DNA from: Lepidodermella squamata
Taxonomy: Eukaryota; Gastrotricha
Length of the DNA stretch: 64,000 nucleotides
Assembly: GCA_047495785.1 (NCBI GenBank)
Contig: JBLDXI010000054.1
Location: 3,286,001 to 3,350,000 of the forward strand
Direction of reading: 5' to 3'
Every line of letters begins with the position of its first letter. Position 1 is the first letter of the stretch. This document shows, piece by piece, positions 42,205-57,600 of the stretch. The translations under genes were made by a program, and so were the position numbers. A model generated the notes under the pieces. The model was not told the DNA's origin. It searched no databases and saw only the letters and a program-made list of their open reading frames with translations.

Positions 42205-45200
42205 ATATTCGGAGTTTCCGTGGCGAAACTTTAGCCTTCATTTTCTCAATAATTGCCACTTGTTACAGAATTACATGAATTTATTGATGCCGCCATTTAT
42301 TGTTGTAGACATCACGGGGCTCTTCCTTTTTGGAGAACAAAAAGCATAAGCATGAAGAGCATATAATTTTATATATAACTTGCATTGGGTATTATTTGGA
42401 CAATATCATCGAAAATAAATAGGAAATAAAGAATACATAAAAGTGGTTCTTTTCAAATCCGGTCGATCGTGCATGTTTCCCGTAATATTCCGCACCACCT
42501 GTTGATGTCCGTCTGACTCTCAATATTACAGTCCTGATGAGAGAAAAATAGTATTTCACAGAGGCTGGTGATCTCTCAATTTATTCGCCAAGGGTGTCGC
42601 CCATTTTCTCGACCTCGTCTTCCACATTTTGATGATTGTGTTATACAGTTTGTCCAAGAAATTTAAGTTAAAGTTTTTTATCTGCCATTTCATCCATTCG
42701 AGGGGTTTTTCGACGAGGGCATCCGTTCGAAAGAGGGCTCTCGCCTGTTTTTCCGAGTCATCGCCCATTTTTGTGCGATCAGCAGTTTGCAAGTACCAGG
42801 TCTGCAAATTCAATTTTTTAAGGGAGCGATAACACCGATTTTCAAGTATCATTTTCCCACACATGAAAATCCGTTCGAAATGTCAGATTTTTTACCAAAT
42901 ACCATTTGAAGAGCTGAGGTTAAACATGCCAACGACTCGTAGAATCATCGCCGGCTCGTTCATTCGCTTAAAAATGGGGGCATTGCAACTTTCGTGTTTT
43001 CACGATTTAAGCAAAAAATACCCCATTTCTATGGAAAGACGTGAAAACTGCAGTTTATACCGACTTTTCAAGTAAGATGGCAAGGGGACGATCAAGCGAG
43101 TTGGCGGCAAGCTATTCCCACTGTAGCAAGCGTAGCCTTGGCCGGGCGGCCGCACTTATATTTTGAGGCTTCTCAGTCGCCGGCTCAGCCACCTGTTTAT
43201 TGTTTATTCTTGGGCGGCCTACCGCGTTTACGCTTCTAGACTATTTTTCCTACCACTTCCTACCGGAGTTCTGTTCATGAGGCGGCGGGGCTGTTATAAT
43301 GAATGGCAATTAAACTCTCGAAAATATTAAGGTGGGTTAATAAAATTGAACCGCTCTTTTATGATGGCCTCAGAGTTCTTTTTGTCGCAAGGTGGGCAAT
43401 AAAAATCATCCCTTTTGGCATTGTTTTTCTTGCAATCTTTTCAGAACTAGCTCAGAACTAACAATGGCAACAACATTAAACAGCTTGTCGCATGCAAGAT
43501 ACAAGATACATCACGCTATGTGCGTGCGCGCGCAAACAATTTCAAATTTAATGTGATGTGTAGGTTGGGCTAACTTAAATTGAGCGAGTGCGCGGTTGGG
43601 TGAAAAATTTAGGGCGGTCGGGAATCATCCGACATCAGACCCAATGATTCTCAGCGAGGTGAAACGAAAAGGAAACGAAACCAATTTTTGAGGCAAGCGG
43701 AAAGCCAAGGAAAATTAAGAAATCACCGAGGTATTATAACTTCTTGTTGTTTTTTGTTTCCGTTTCTTCCATAGTCGCGCTTGAAATCTTAGTCGCTATG
43801 AATTTCATCACCTTTACAATTGTTTAGAAGTTTTCTTTCAGTTCTCCGAACACAGCCTCATCTTGCTTATTTTCATTCGTGTGGAAACGTGTGGCTATCA
43901 CAGTTTATTGCTTGGATTTACCTTCGATCTTGGATTACCTTGGATTTACGATTTGCAATCAGCTGTGGAAATTGACGTTAGCTTCGACCGAAAGGTTGTA
44001 CTAAATGAAAAGAAGAAACTGATGGCCTCAAAAGTCGCCTGTCTATGCCAATCTTCAGAAAGTTTCGAAAGCACAAAATCAGTTATAACTACGAAGATTA
44101 GTCTTCTTAGGTTCGAGATCTTCAGTTACTTCAGCTACCTCATCACGCTCTACCCAGTTTGAACGGCCAGGACACAGAGACTCGCATATATTATTGGTAC
44201 AGTCATCGTAAGACCTCAAGCAGAGATCTGGGGGCAACGATTCTCGCGCAGACGGGCAGGCTTGGATGGGCCGACTTTTGCATCTGTGCCGAGCTAATCG
44301 TCAACTCCCATCAACGCTTTTCGGTTTATTGCGCTGTGTGTTTAGTGACTTATGTTCCAGACCTTTCAGCACTTAGCAGAAGTGCAGGGTAACTTGGTAA
44401 AAGGGGTATTTTGGAAGCTTAAGTTCGATTATGTTCGATTCACCCAGCACGGTTGTTGTTGAAGGCAGAACATGAGAAAGTGCGAAGCGCGAAGTTGGAA
44501 AAAGCAGCATCCGGATCAAGCAAGGCCTGGTCCTTAATTGTTCAGTGTCCCTAAACTCTCAACCATTCCTAATAACGATTTATTCGCAGTCGCTTCGAAT
44601 TTCGGCTTAGAACGTCAAAATCACCAAAATTGGTCTTAGCACATCGCCTGCAAAACACCCGATCTTCTGGCGTCAGCTTAAGTTCGAAATCTCAATTTCC
44701 CATAAAGGTCAAGGTTCACGTCTGGAGCGTCCTGCCTGGAGCGTCACCTTCAAATGAGGGTTAGCGTCACCCGCATGCTTGAGTTTAGGAAATCAGCTGC
44801 GGCTCGAGCAATAAAATAATCAGTGATGGGCGGGGCTTGTGGGCGTGACTCCAGATTGCCGTAGCTCGTGCCGAAGTTATTGCCAGTTTTTGCCTTAATT
44901 TTTTGTGCGTAATCAGTGAAGAATGATACGCGAAATACCACGAAAAGAAAAAAGATAGCCGCTTTACTGTTCCAGTTAATTAATGAAACGATAAAAAATA
45001 ACTCGTGGTGCTCAGTATTTACTCGCCCGTGGGAACTCCAAGTTCTAAACATTATCTCGAGGCGAGTAGATATTATGACCTAAAGAGCTGGAGCGAGTGG
45101 ATTAGTACTAACAAAAAATAAGATAATTAGCTGAAATAACCAATCGGTTGAACGAAGGGTGGGTCTATGAAAAGCTATGTCTTATGGCAGCCGTAGGGCG

Positions 45201-45667
45201 TAGTTGCGAAACTCGTTTCTTGGGCGTTACAAAACCCAGGTGTTTTGTTTCGACTTGAAATGTTCCGATTAATGTGACAAGAATGAACTGAAAAGAAAGC
45301 CTGTTATTGGAAGAAGAAGCGATAATATTGTGAAGCGTTCGGAATTACAGGTGATTGATTAAAATGACTTCAGACCAGAATTCAGCATTCTATCAAAAAC
45401 TTGGGAGCAGCCAGAAATCTGCCATTGCCAATGTAACCATTTAAATTACGTGCGATATCGCATCACGTTGTTTCGATAGCCTGAAATAACTTTACTGCTA
45501 ATCATTTGTTGAGGACAATGGGCGCGGCCCTATCACAAGAAACACCCACGCTTAAAAGTAGAGTAGAAAGTCAGCGGCGCTATCGCAACTAACTACAGCA
45601 GTTTACTACTGAATAAACAAATCTTGAAACTGTTTCTGCCGGAATTCGGAAATGATATTCGAGCTCG
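42205..45667. other. 3.5-kb intergenic region between the two mucin genes
   Basis: AATAAA at 42414-42419 and 42425-42430 close the first mucin. ORFs at 42556-42864 (minus) and 43863-44162 (plus) lack domains, splice context or poly(A) support and I do not call them. A TTAAAAG near 45553 could be a weak TATA box for the giant gene. No RNA gene recognised. Confidence 0.4.
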
Positions 45668-48600
45668 ATGGATCTAAAAGTAACTAAAAAACTTGCGTTG
45701 TCACTATCCTTGCTGGCTCTATATAACGTAGCATGTAAGTTGATGATGACGTTACTCATATATTCGGTTTGTATAATTATATGTTGACAGATGGGAACGT
45801 GATACGATTAGGCAGCGGAAACGAATTCAAAAATGCGCAGATCAACACCGAAGAAAAGCATCAAAATAATCCCCAGTTCCTGAAAGGCACAGAAGAAAGT
45901 ATATTAGTGGAAACATCTCAACACAAGTTCAACATCACGCGATCACATTTATTAAAAAATGGGTCATTTATCGATTCTTTAAATGCTGACAGCAAAACAA
46001 GGGTTCGCAGAGATATAACAGCGGACGAAAAAGCAGTTGATGATGAAACAACAACGATTGAAGCGGTAACTGAGGCCGAAACCGAAGCTCCAACGACTGA
46101 AGCGGTTACTGAGGCCGAAACTGAAGCTCCGACAACTGAAGCGGTTACTGAGGCGGAAACCGAAGCACCGACAACCGAAGCGGTTACTGAGGCCGAAACC
46201 GAAGCTCCAACGACTGAAGCTGTTACTGAGGCCGAAACTGAAGCTCCGACAACTGAAGCGGTTACTGAGGCCGAAACCGAAGCTCCAACGACTGAAGCTG
46301 TTACTGAGGCCGAAACTGAAGCTCCGACAACTGAAGCGGTTACTGAGGCGGAAACCGAAGCACCGACAACCGAAGCCGTCACAGAGCCCGTAACAGACGC
46401 TCCAACGACTGAAGCGGTTACTGAAGCCGAAACTGAAGCTCCAACGACCGAAGCCGTGACAGAGCCTGTAACAGAAGCTCCAACAACCGAAGCGGTCACT
46501 GATGCCGAAACCGAAGCTCCAACGACTGAAGCGGTTACTGAGGCGGAAACCGAAGCTCCAACGACTGAAGCCGTCACAGAGCCTGTAACAGAAGCTCCAA
46601 CAACCGAAGCGGTAACTGAGGCCGAAACCGAAGCTCCAACGACCGAAGCCGTGACAGAGCCTGTAACAGAAGCTCCAACAACCGAAGCGGTCACTGATGC
46701 CGAAACCGAAGCTCCAACGACTGAAGCGGTTACTGAGGCGGAAACCGAAGCTCCAACGACTGAAGCCGTCACAGAGCCTGTAACAGAAGCTCCAACAACC
46801 GAAGCGGTAACTGAGGCCGAAACCGAAGCTCCAACGACTGAAGCCGTGACCGAGCCTGTAACAGAAGCTCCAACAACCGAAGCTGTTACTGAGCCCGTAA
46901 CAGACGCTCCAACGACTGAAGCGGTTACTGAAGCCGAAACCGAAGCTCCAACGACTGAAGCCGTGACCGAGCCTGTAACAGAAGCTCCAACAACCGAAAC
47001 GGTTACTGAGGCCGAAACCGAAGCTCCAACAACCGAAGCGGTTACTGAGGCCGAAACCGAAGCCCCAACGACTGAAGCCGTGACCGAGCCTGTAACGGAA
47101 GCTCCAACGACTGAAGCGGTTACTGAAGCCGAAACCGAAGCTCCAACGACTGAAGCCGTGACCGAGCCTGTAACAGAAGCTCCAACAACCGAAGCGGTTA
47201 CTGAGGCCGAAACCGAAGCGCCAACGACTGAAGCCGTCACAGAGCCCGTAACAGACGCTCCAACGACTGAAGCGGTTACTGAAGCCGAAACTGAAGCTCC
47301 AACGACTGAAGCCGTGACCGAGCCTGTAACGGAAGCTCCAACAACCGAAGCGGTTACTGAGGCCGAAACCGAAGCTCCAACATCCGAAGCGGTTACTGAG
47401 GCCGAAACCGAAGCTCCAACGACTGAAGCCGTGACCGAGCCTGTAACGGAAGCTCCAACAACCGAAGCGGTTACTGAGGCCGAAACCGAAGCTCCAACGA
47501 CTGAAGCCGTGACCGAGCCTGTAACAGAAGCTCCAACAACCGAAGCGGTTACTGAGGCCGAAACCGAAGCTCCAACGACTAAAGCCGTGACCGAGCCTGT
47601 AACAGAAGCTCCAACAACCGAAGCGGTTACTGAGGCCGAAACCGAAGCGCCAACGACTGAAGCCGTCACAGAGCCCGTAACAGACGCTCCAACGACTGAA
47701 GCGGTTACTGAAGCCGAAACTGAAGCTCCAACGACTGAAGCCGTGACCGAGCCTGTAACGGAAGCTCCAACAACCGAAGCGGTTACTGAGGCCGAAACCG
47801 AAGCTCCAACGACTGAAGCCGTGACCGAGCCTGTAACGGAAGCTCCAACAACCGAAGCGGTTACTGAGGCCGAAACCGAAGCTCCAACGACTGAAGCCGT
47901 GACCGAGCCTGTAACGGAAGCTCCAACAACCGAAGCGGTTACTGAAGCCGAACCTGAAGCTCCAACGACCGAAGCCGTCACAGAGCCTGTAACAGAAGCA
48001 CCGACAACCGAAGCGGTTACTGAGGCCGAAACCGGAGCTCCAACGACTGAAGCCGTGACCGAGCCTGTAACAGAAGCTCCAACAACCGAAGCTGTTACTG
48101 AGGCCGAAACCGAAGCTCCAACGACTGAAGCGGTTACTGAGACCGAAACTGAAGCTCCAACGACCGAAGCCGTCACAGAGGGTGTAACAGAAGCACCGAC
48201 AACCGAAGCGGTTACTGAGGCCGCAACCGAAGCTCCAACGACCGAAACGGTCACAGAGCCCGTAACAGACGCTCCAACGACTGAAGCGGTTACTGAAGCC
48301 GAAACCGAAGCTCCAACGACTGAAGCCGTCACAGAGCCCGTAACAGACGCTCCAACGACTGAAGCGGTTACTGAAGCCGAAACCGAAGCTCCAACGACTG
48401 AAGCCGTGACCGAGCCTGTAACGGAATCTCCAACAACCGAAGCGGTTACTGAGGCCGAAACCGAAGCTTCGACAACGGAAGCTGTTACTGAGGCGGAAAC
48501 CGAAGCACCGACAACCGAAGCGGTTACTGAGGCCGAAACTGAAGCTCCGACAACTGAAGCGGTCACAGAGCCCGTAACAGAAGCACCGACAACCGAAGCG

Positions 48601-51600
48601 GTTACTGAGGCCGAAACCGAAGCTCCAACGACTGAAGCCGAGACCGAGCCTGTAACGGAAGCTCCAACAACCGAAGCTGTTACTGAGCCCGTAACAGACG
48701 CTCCAACGACTGAAGCGGTTACTGAAGCCGAAACCGAAGCTCCAACGACCGAAGCCGTCACAGAGCCCGTAACAGAAGCACCGACAACCGAAGCGGTTAC
48801 TGAGGCCGAAACCGAAGCTCCAACGACTGAAGCCGTGACCGAGCCTGTAACAGAAGCTCCAACAACCGAAGCTGTTACTGAGCCCGTAACAGACGCTCCA
48901 ACGACTGAAGCGGTTACTGAAGCCGAAACCGAAGCTCCAACGACCGAAGCCGTCACAGAGCCTGTAACAGAAGCACCGACAACCGAAGCGGTTACTGAGG
49001 CGGAAACCGAAGCTCCAACGACCGAAGCCGTCACAGAGCCCGTAACAGACGCTCCAACGACTGAAGCGGTTACTGAAGCCGAAACTGAAGCTCCAACGAC
49101 CGAAGCCGTCACAGAGCCTGTAACAGAAGCACCGACAACCGAAGCGGTTACTGAGGCCGAAACCGAAGCTCCAACGACTGAAGCCGTGACCGAGCCTGTA
49201 ACGGAAGCTCCAACAACCGAAGCGGTTACTGAGGCCGAAACCGAAGCTCCAACGACTGAAGCCGTGACCGAGCCTGTAACGGAAGCTCCAACAACCGAAG
49301 CGGTTACTGAGGCCGAAACCGAAGCTCCAACGACTGAAGCCGTGACCGAGCCTGTAACGGAAGCTCCAACAACCGAAGCGGTTACTGAGGCCGAAACCGA
49401 AGCTCCAACGACAGAAGCCGTGACCGAGCCTGTAACGGAAGCTCCAACAACCGAAGCGGTTACTGAGGCCGAAACCGAAGCTCCAACGACCGAAGCCGTC
49501 ACAGAGCCTGTAACAGAAGCTCCAACAACCGAAGCGGTTACTGAGGCCGAAACCGAAGCGCCAACGACTGAAGCCGTGACCGAGCCTGTAACGGAAGCTC
49601 CAACAACCGAGGCGGTTACTGAGGCCGAAACCGAAGCTCCAACAACGGAAGCGGTTACTGAGGCGGAAACCGAAGCTCCAACGACTGAAGCGGTTACTGA
49701 AGCCGAAACCGAAGCTCCAACGACTGAAGCCGTCACAGAGCCCGTAACAGACGCTCCAACAACCGAAACGGTTACTGAGGCCGAAACCGAAGCTCCAACG
49801 ACTGAAGCCGTGACCGAGCCTGTAACGGAAGCTCCAACAACCGAAGCGGTTACTGAGGCCGAAACCGAAGCTTCGACAACGGAAGCTGTTACTGAGGCGG
49901 AAACCGAAGCACCGACAACCGAAGCGGTTACTGAGGCCGAAACCGAAGCTCCAACGACTGAAGCTGTTACTGAGGCCGAAACTGAAGCTCCGACAACTGA
50001 AGCGGTTACTGAGGCGGAAACTGAAGCACCGACAACCGAAGCGGTTACTGAGGCCGAAACCGAAGCTCCAACGACTGAAGCGGTTACTGAGGCGGAAACC
50101 GAAGCACCGACAACCGAAGCCGTCACAGAGCCCGTAACAGACGCTCCAACGACTGAAGCGGTTACTGAAGCCGAAACTGAAGCTCCAACGACCGAAGCCG
50201 TCACAGAGCCTGTAACAGAAGCACCGACAACCGAAGCGGTTACTGAGGCCGAAACCGAAGCTCCAACGACTGAAGCCGTGACCGAGCCTGTAACGGAAGC
50301 TCCAACAACCGAAGCGGTTACTGAGGCCGAAACCGAAGCTCCAACGACTGAAGCCGTGACCGAGCCTGTAACGGAAGCTCCAACAACCGAAGCGGTTACT
50401 GATGCCGAAACCGAAGCTCCAACGACTGAAGCCGTGACCGAGCCTGTAACGGAAGCTCCAACAACCGAAGCGGTTACTGAGGCCGAAACCGAAGCTCCAA
50501 CGACAGAAGCCGTGACCGAGCCTGTAACGGAAGCTCCAACAACCGAAGCGGTTACTGAGGCCGAAACCGAAGCTCCAACGACCGAAGCCGTCACAGAGCC
50601 TGTAACAGAAGCTCCAACAACCGAAGCGGTTACTGAGGCCGAAACCGAAGCGCCAACGACTGAAGCCGTGACCGAGCCTGTAACGGAAGCTCCAACAACC
50701 GAGGCGGTTACTGAGGCCGAAACCGAAGCTCCAACAACGGAAGCGGTTACTGAGGCGGAAACCGAAGCTCCAACGACTGAAGCGGTTACTGAAGCCGAAA
50801 CCGAAGCTCCAACGACTGAAGCCGTCACAGAGCCCGTAACAGACGCTCCAACAACCGAAACGGTTACTGAGGCCGAAACCGAAGCTCCAACGACTGAAGC
50901 CGTGACCGAGCCTGTAACGGAAGCTCCAACAACCGAAGCGGTTACTGAGGCCGAAACCGAAGCTTCGACAACGGAAGCTGTTACTGAGGCGGAAACCGAA
51001 GCACCGACAACCGAAGCGGTTACTGAGGCCGAAACCGAAGCTCCAACGACTGAAGCTGTTACTGAGGCCGAAACTGAAGCTCCGACAACTGAAGCGGTTA
51101 CTGAGGCGGAAACTGAAGCACCGACAACCGAAGCGGTTACTGAGGCCGAAACCGAAGCTCCAACGACTGAAGCGGTTACTGAGGCGGAAACCGAAGCACC
51201 GACAACCGAAGCCGTCACAGAGCCCGTAACAGACGCTCCAACGACTGAAGCGGTTACTGAAGCCGAAACTGAAGCTCCAACGACCGAAGCCGTCACAGAG
51301 CCTGTAACAGAAGCACCGACAACCGAAGCGGTTACTGAGGCCGAAACCGAAGCTCCAACGACTGAAGCTGTTACTGAGGCCGAAACTGAAGCTCCGACAA
51401 CTGAAGCGGTTACTGAGGCGGAAACTGAAGCACCGACAACCGAAGCGGTTACTGAGGCCGAAACTGAAGCTCCGACAACTGAAGCGGTTACTGAGGCGGA
51501 AACCGAAGCACCGACAACCGAAGCCGTCACAGAGCCCGTAACAGACGCTCCAACGACTGAAGCGGTTACTGAAGCCGAAACTGAAGCTCCAACGACTGAA

Positions 51601-54600
51601 GCCGTCACAGAGCCCGTAACAGACGCTCCAACAACCGAAACGGTTACTGAGGCGGAAACCGAAGCTCCAACGACTGAAGCGGTTACTGAAGCCGAAACCG
51701 AAGCTCCAACGACTGAAGCCGTCACAGAGCCCGTAACAGACGCTCCAACAACCGAAACGGTTACTGAGGCCGAAACCGAAGCTCCAACGACCGAAGCCGT
51801 CACAGAGCCTGTAACAGAAGCACCGACAACCGAAGCGGTTACTGAGGCGGAAACCGAAGCTCCAACGACTGAAGCGGTTACTGAAGCCGAAACCGAAGCT
51901 CCAACGACTGAAGCCGTCACAGAGCCCGTAACAGACGCTCCAACAACCGAAACGGTTACTGAGGCCGAAACCGAAGCTCCAACGACCGAAGCCGTCACAG
52001 AGCCTGTAACAGAAGCACCGACAACCGAAGCGGTTACTGAGGCCGAAACCGAAGCTCCAACGACTGAAGCCGTGACCGAGCCTGTAACAGAAGCTCCAAC
52101 AACCGAAGCGGTTACTGAGGCCGAAACCGAAGCTCCAACGACTGAAGCCGTTACCGAGCCTGTAACAGAAGCACCGACAACCGAAGCGGTTACTGAGGCG
52201 GAAACCGAAGCTCCAACGACCGAAGCCGTCACAGAGGCTGTAACAGAAGCTCCAACAACCGAAGCGGTTACTGAGGCCGAAACCGAAGCGCCAACGACTG
52301 AAGCCGTGACCGAGCCTGTAACGGAAGCTCCAACAACCGAAGCGGTTACTGAGGCCGAAACCGAAGCTCCAACAACGGAAGCGGTTACTGAGGCGGAAAC
52401 CGAAGCTCCAACGACTGAAGCGGTTACTGAAGCCGAAACCGAAGCTCCAACGACTGAAGCCGTCACAGAGCCCGTAACAGACGCTCCAACAACCGAAACG
52501 GTTACTGAGGCCGAAACCGAAGCTCCAACGACTGAAGCCGTGACCGAGCCTGTAACGGAAGCTCCAACAAACGAAGCGGTTACTGAGGCCGAAACCGAAG
52601 CTCCAACAACGGAAGCGGTTACTGAGGCGGAAACCGAAGCTCCAACGACTGAAGCGGTTACTGAAGCCGAAACCGAAGCTCCAACGACTGAAGCCGTGAC
52701 CGAGCCTGTAACGGAAGCTCCAACAACCGAAGCGGTTACTGAGGCCGAAACCGAAGCTTCGACAACGGAAGCTGTTACTGAGGCGGAAACCGAAGCACCG
52801 ACAACCGAAGCGGTTACTGAGGCCGAAACCGAAGCTCCAACGACTGAAGCTGTTACTGAGGCCGAAACTGAAGCTCCGACAACTGAAGCGGTTACTGAGG
52901 CGGAAACTGAAGCACCGACAACCGAAGCGGTTACTGAGGCGGAAACCGAAGCAGCGACAACCGAAGCCGTCACAGAGCCCGTAACAGACGCTCCAACGAC
53001 TGAAGCGGTTACTGAAGCCGAAACTGAAGCTCCAACGACCGAAGCCGTCACAGAGCCTGTAACAGAAGCACCGACAACCGAAGCGGTTACTGAGGCCGAA
53101 ACCGAAGCTCCAACGACTGAAGCTGTTACTGAGGCCGAAACTGAAGCTCCGACAACTGAAGCGGTTACTGAGGCGGAAACTGAAGCACCGACAACCGAAG
53201 CGGTTACTGAGGCCGAAACTGAAGCTCCGACAACTGAAGCGGTTACTGAGGCGGAAACCGAAGCACCGACAACCGAAGCCGTCACAGAGCCCGTAACAGA
53301 CGCTCCAACGACTGAAGCGGTTACTGAAGCCGAAACTGAAGCTCCAACGACCGAAGCCGTCACAGAGCCTGTAACAGAAGCTCCAACAACCGAAGCGGTT
53401 ACTGAGGCCGAAACCGAAGCTCCAACGACTGAAGCCGTGACCGAGCCTGTAACAGAAGCTCCAACAACCGAAGCGGTTACTGAGGCCGAAACCGAAGCTC
53501 CAACAACGGAAGCCGTTACCGAGCCTGTAACAGAAGCTCCAACAACCGAAGCGGTTACTGAGGCCGTAACATTGCCGATGACGTCTCAAGTTCCAGCGTC
53601 AGTCGTTGTCTGTAAGTTATTTTTGAGAAATGTCTTTTATTTTCAGTAATGCATGCTATCATCAGCGAAACGAAAAATACTAGGAAATGTTTCATTAGCT
53701 GATCGTAATTCGACGAAATATTTGTTCGACATTTGAATAGCGAATCGCTAAGGGGAACATTATATAACATTCTTGTTTAATTCCTTACTCGGAAAGAGGA
53801 TCGGTGGGCCATATTGGTGTCAGATATATGTCTTAGTCTAATAAGCAATTTAACATCGCAAACATCGCGTCGGTTTTCATACTACAAAATAATTCCGACA
53901 ATTCTCTATCGAATAGATATAGGGTTCTCGCGTGACAAAATGGATGGAAATAAGTTTTACGCGCACCTTAAAACAAAGTACGGATGTTATTTTTTTGGCT
54001 CGAATTTTTTTAATAACTCTGCAACCATGAGGAACTTTTTGAAGCGGGCCTTACCTGTCGATAGATCTAGTCTGTTGTAAGCTTTCCTGAAATTCTCGTT
54101 TGATTGGGATAAAATTTGAGAAATTGATGACGAAAATGCTTCTTGCTATTTTTGGCGAAAAATTTCATTTTTGAAAAATGCTATGTTACATCCGACGTGA
54201 CTTGTGGCAATCATTTTTCTAGTCAGAGGGTTCAGATTTAGTCGAGAGGTGGTCCACTATCATCCATTTCACCGATTTCCACAAAAATCAACAATTGCAC
54301 AACCGATACTTGCAGCTTTGCAAATTTCGTGCAGTCCCCCAAAAATGGCAAAACCCTTTTGGATATCATTTCGTTAATGAGAAACGTTTCTGTCCGGTCC
54401 TAAGTAAAAATCTCGGTTAACGGGGCGGTAATAACATCACTCCCTGCTAAGAATATGGTCCAATTTAGATTTACTACAGGAAAATGGCAAAAAACGCTAA
54501 AAGCTGGAAAATTGCATTTTTCAAAAATGAACTTTTTCACCAAAAATAGCAAGAAGCATTTTCGTCATCCATTTCTCAAATTTTATCCCAATCTAAAGAG

Positions 54601-57600
54601 AATTTCAAGGCGCGCTTTATCGACTACTCGATCTACAATGGCGCACTAATTACGCGCGCGGCTCGATTGATAACCACTTGATGGACAATCGACCACCAGT
54701 TAAACGGTAGTGATTTGATTGGCTTAGTTGTCTCATCCAATCAGCGGCATCCACTTTTAGCTCAAGTAGCTTGTCGTACTGCTAGGAAATGAGCATGAAT
54801 TGGCCAACCTATACTTCTCGCATGTGCCTGGTGCCCAAGGCCGCTTTTCAAATCAACAAAAAGATTTAGAATTACGTAATCTCTGCGAGCGATTTTCTTT
54901 CACGAGGGATTTTTTTCGCGTGAATTTTTTTTGCGACGGATAAATTTTCGCGAATCTTGAATTTGCGAGCCGAGGTCGTCGCGAAATTTCGCTAAAATAA
55001 AATTACCGCGAAAATTTGTACGTATACAGTACGTATACAGTATGCATAGTATCAAAGAGTTACCTTAGCTGCGAAATTCAAATTAGGACAGATATTCTCA
55101 TTAGTGTTAATCTTAATGAGATAATGATCTTAATAATTTTATGCTTCAGCTGTCGCTGCATCTCTTGAAGCATCCCAAGTGATTGTTAACGGCAAAACAG
55201 TAACGTGGTCTGCTTCTCTGAGTAATAATGAATCGGAGGACTATGCAAACGTTGCTTCTGTATTTCAAAAGCAGGTTAGCGAATAGCTCATATTTGTTGC
55301 ATTAAGAAAGAAAAACATTGTTTCATAACTGCAGATTGAGGAAATTTATAAAATCGCAGAATTAACGACCACAGCGATCGTGGTTACTGGATTAAGGTAA
55401 GGATAAAATCTCCTGAGCGATAGCACGAACCGAAAACACTTGACTTTACAGGGAAGCAGTGAAATGGCGAAATCCAATCGCTAAAATGATCAAGCGTGAG
55501 GCTGACTCGGGCATTGTCGCAGACTATGTGACTAGCGTGGTAAATTATCAAGTCGAACCAACCCAGGATACAGGAGCCGCGATAGCATTGGCGCTGGAGA
55601 CAGCAACTACAAAATACACAGAAACAGACAGCTTTTCAGAAGCATTCGGGAATGACGCCAAGATCTCAAATAATGTTGATAAAGTAGAAATAGCAGATCC
55701 CGTAACCGAGGAACCAACGACAGAGGCTGTAACCGAACCTGTTACCGAACCAGTTACTGATGAAACAACGACAGAGGCTGTAACCGAGCCTGATACTGAA
55801 GAAACAACGACAGAGGCTGTCACCGAACCTGTTACTGAACCAGTCACTGATGAAACAACGACAGCGGCTGTCACCGATCCTGATACTGAAGAAACAACGA
55901 CAGAGGCTGTCACCGAACCTGTCACTGATGAAACGACGACAGAGGCTGTCACCGAACCTGTTACTGAACCAGTCACTGATGAAACAACGACAGAGGCTGT
56001 CACCGAACCTGTTACTGAACCAGTCACTGATGAAACAACGACAGAGGCTGTCACCGAACCTGTTACTGAACCAGTCACTGATGAAACAACGACAGCGGCT
56101 GTCACCGATCCTGATACTGAAGAAACAACGACAGAGGCTGTCACCGAACCTGTCACTGATGAAACGACGACAGAGGCTGTCACCGAACCTGTTACTGAAC
56201 CAGTCACTGATGAAACAACGACAGAGGCTGTCACCGAACCTGTTACTGAACCAGTCACTGATGAAACAACGACAGAGGCTGTAACAGAACCTGTTACTGA
56301 ACCAGTCACTGATGAAACAACGACAGAGGCTGTAACAGAACCTGTTACTGAACCAGTCACTGATGAAACAACGACAGAGGCTGTAACAGAACCTGTTACT
56401 GAAGAAACAACGACAGAGGCTGTCACCGAACCTGTTACTGAACCAGTCACTGATGAAACAACGACAGAGGCTGTCACCGAACCTGTTACTGAACCAGTCA
56501 CTGATGAAACAACGACAGAGGCTGTCACCGAACCTGTTACTGAACCAGTCACTGATGAAACAACGACAGAGGCTGTAACGGAACCTGTTACTGAAGAAAC
56601 AACGACAGAGGCTGTCACCGAACCTGTTACTGAACCAGTCACTGATGAAACAACGACAGAGGCTGTAACCGAACCTGTTGCTGAAGAAACAACGACAGAG
56701 GCTGTCACCGAACCTGTTACTGAAGAAACAACGACAGAGGCTGTAACCGAACCTGTTACTGAAGAAACAACGACAGAGGCTGTAACGGAACCTGTTACTG
56801 AACCAGTCACTGATGAAACAACGACAGAGACTGTAACTGAGGAAACAACGACAGAACTGGCTAAGACAACGGAGCCTCCGACATTCTCAGCAATTGTTGG
56901 TAAGACACTATTAAATTTCGCTGATAGCTCCTTTCGCTTCGTTGCAGCGCATCGCGACTGCGCATTAATCAGCCCGTTGTTTTTTTGCTTTCGTTTCTCC
57001 GTTTCTTGAGATGTCTGTTACAAGCTAGCGCGAATAATTTAAGCTTGCCCGGCTATTTTAACGCCTGTTTCCCAGAGTTCAGAGCGAGCTGATGTTCTTA
57101 TCCTCGTATACATTTGTTTTTCAGATGTTGCAGCATCTCTTGAAGCATCCCAAGTGATTGTTTTTGGCAAAACAGTAACGTGGTCTGCTTCACTGGGTGA
57201 TAATGGAACGGAGGACTATGCAAACGTTGCTGCCGTATTCGAAAAAGAGGTCAGCTGACAATTAGGATTTAGCTGCAATTTAGGCCTCTATATTTTAAAT
57301 GACTACAGATCGCAGAAATTTATCGAATCGCGAACCTCACGACAGCAACAATAATGATAACAAAACTGGGGTAAATAACTAAATTATCGAGATTTACTGA
57401 TAATTGTGAATTTATATAGGGAGGCAGCGAAATCAAGAACACCGTTTGCAAAATTATTCAGGCGGGAGGCCGAATCGGGAATAATTGCTTACTACGTGAC
57501 CAGGGTGACCGATTATGACACGACACAGTCTGAGGATGCCGCTTCTGCCATAACGAACGCATTACAAACGGCGACGGCAGAGTATATGCAAACCGATGGA

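Noticed and set aside
42556-42864. 102-aa minus-strand ORF between the mucins
   Set aside because: Composition is protein-like, but no domain, splice context or poly(A) signal supports it.
45918-53589. Very long antisense ORFs (about 2,500 aa) opposite the giant mucin
   Set aside because: The 39-bp unit is a multiple of three and happens to lack stops in several frames, so repetition keeps antisense frames open. The products are simple low-complexity repeats with no start context, splice sites or domains, whereas the sense frame has a signal peptide and SEA-like exons.
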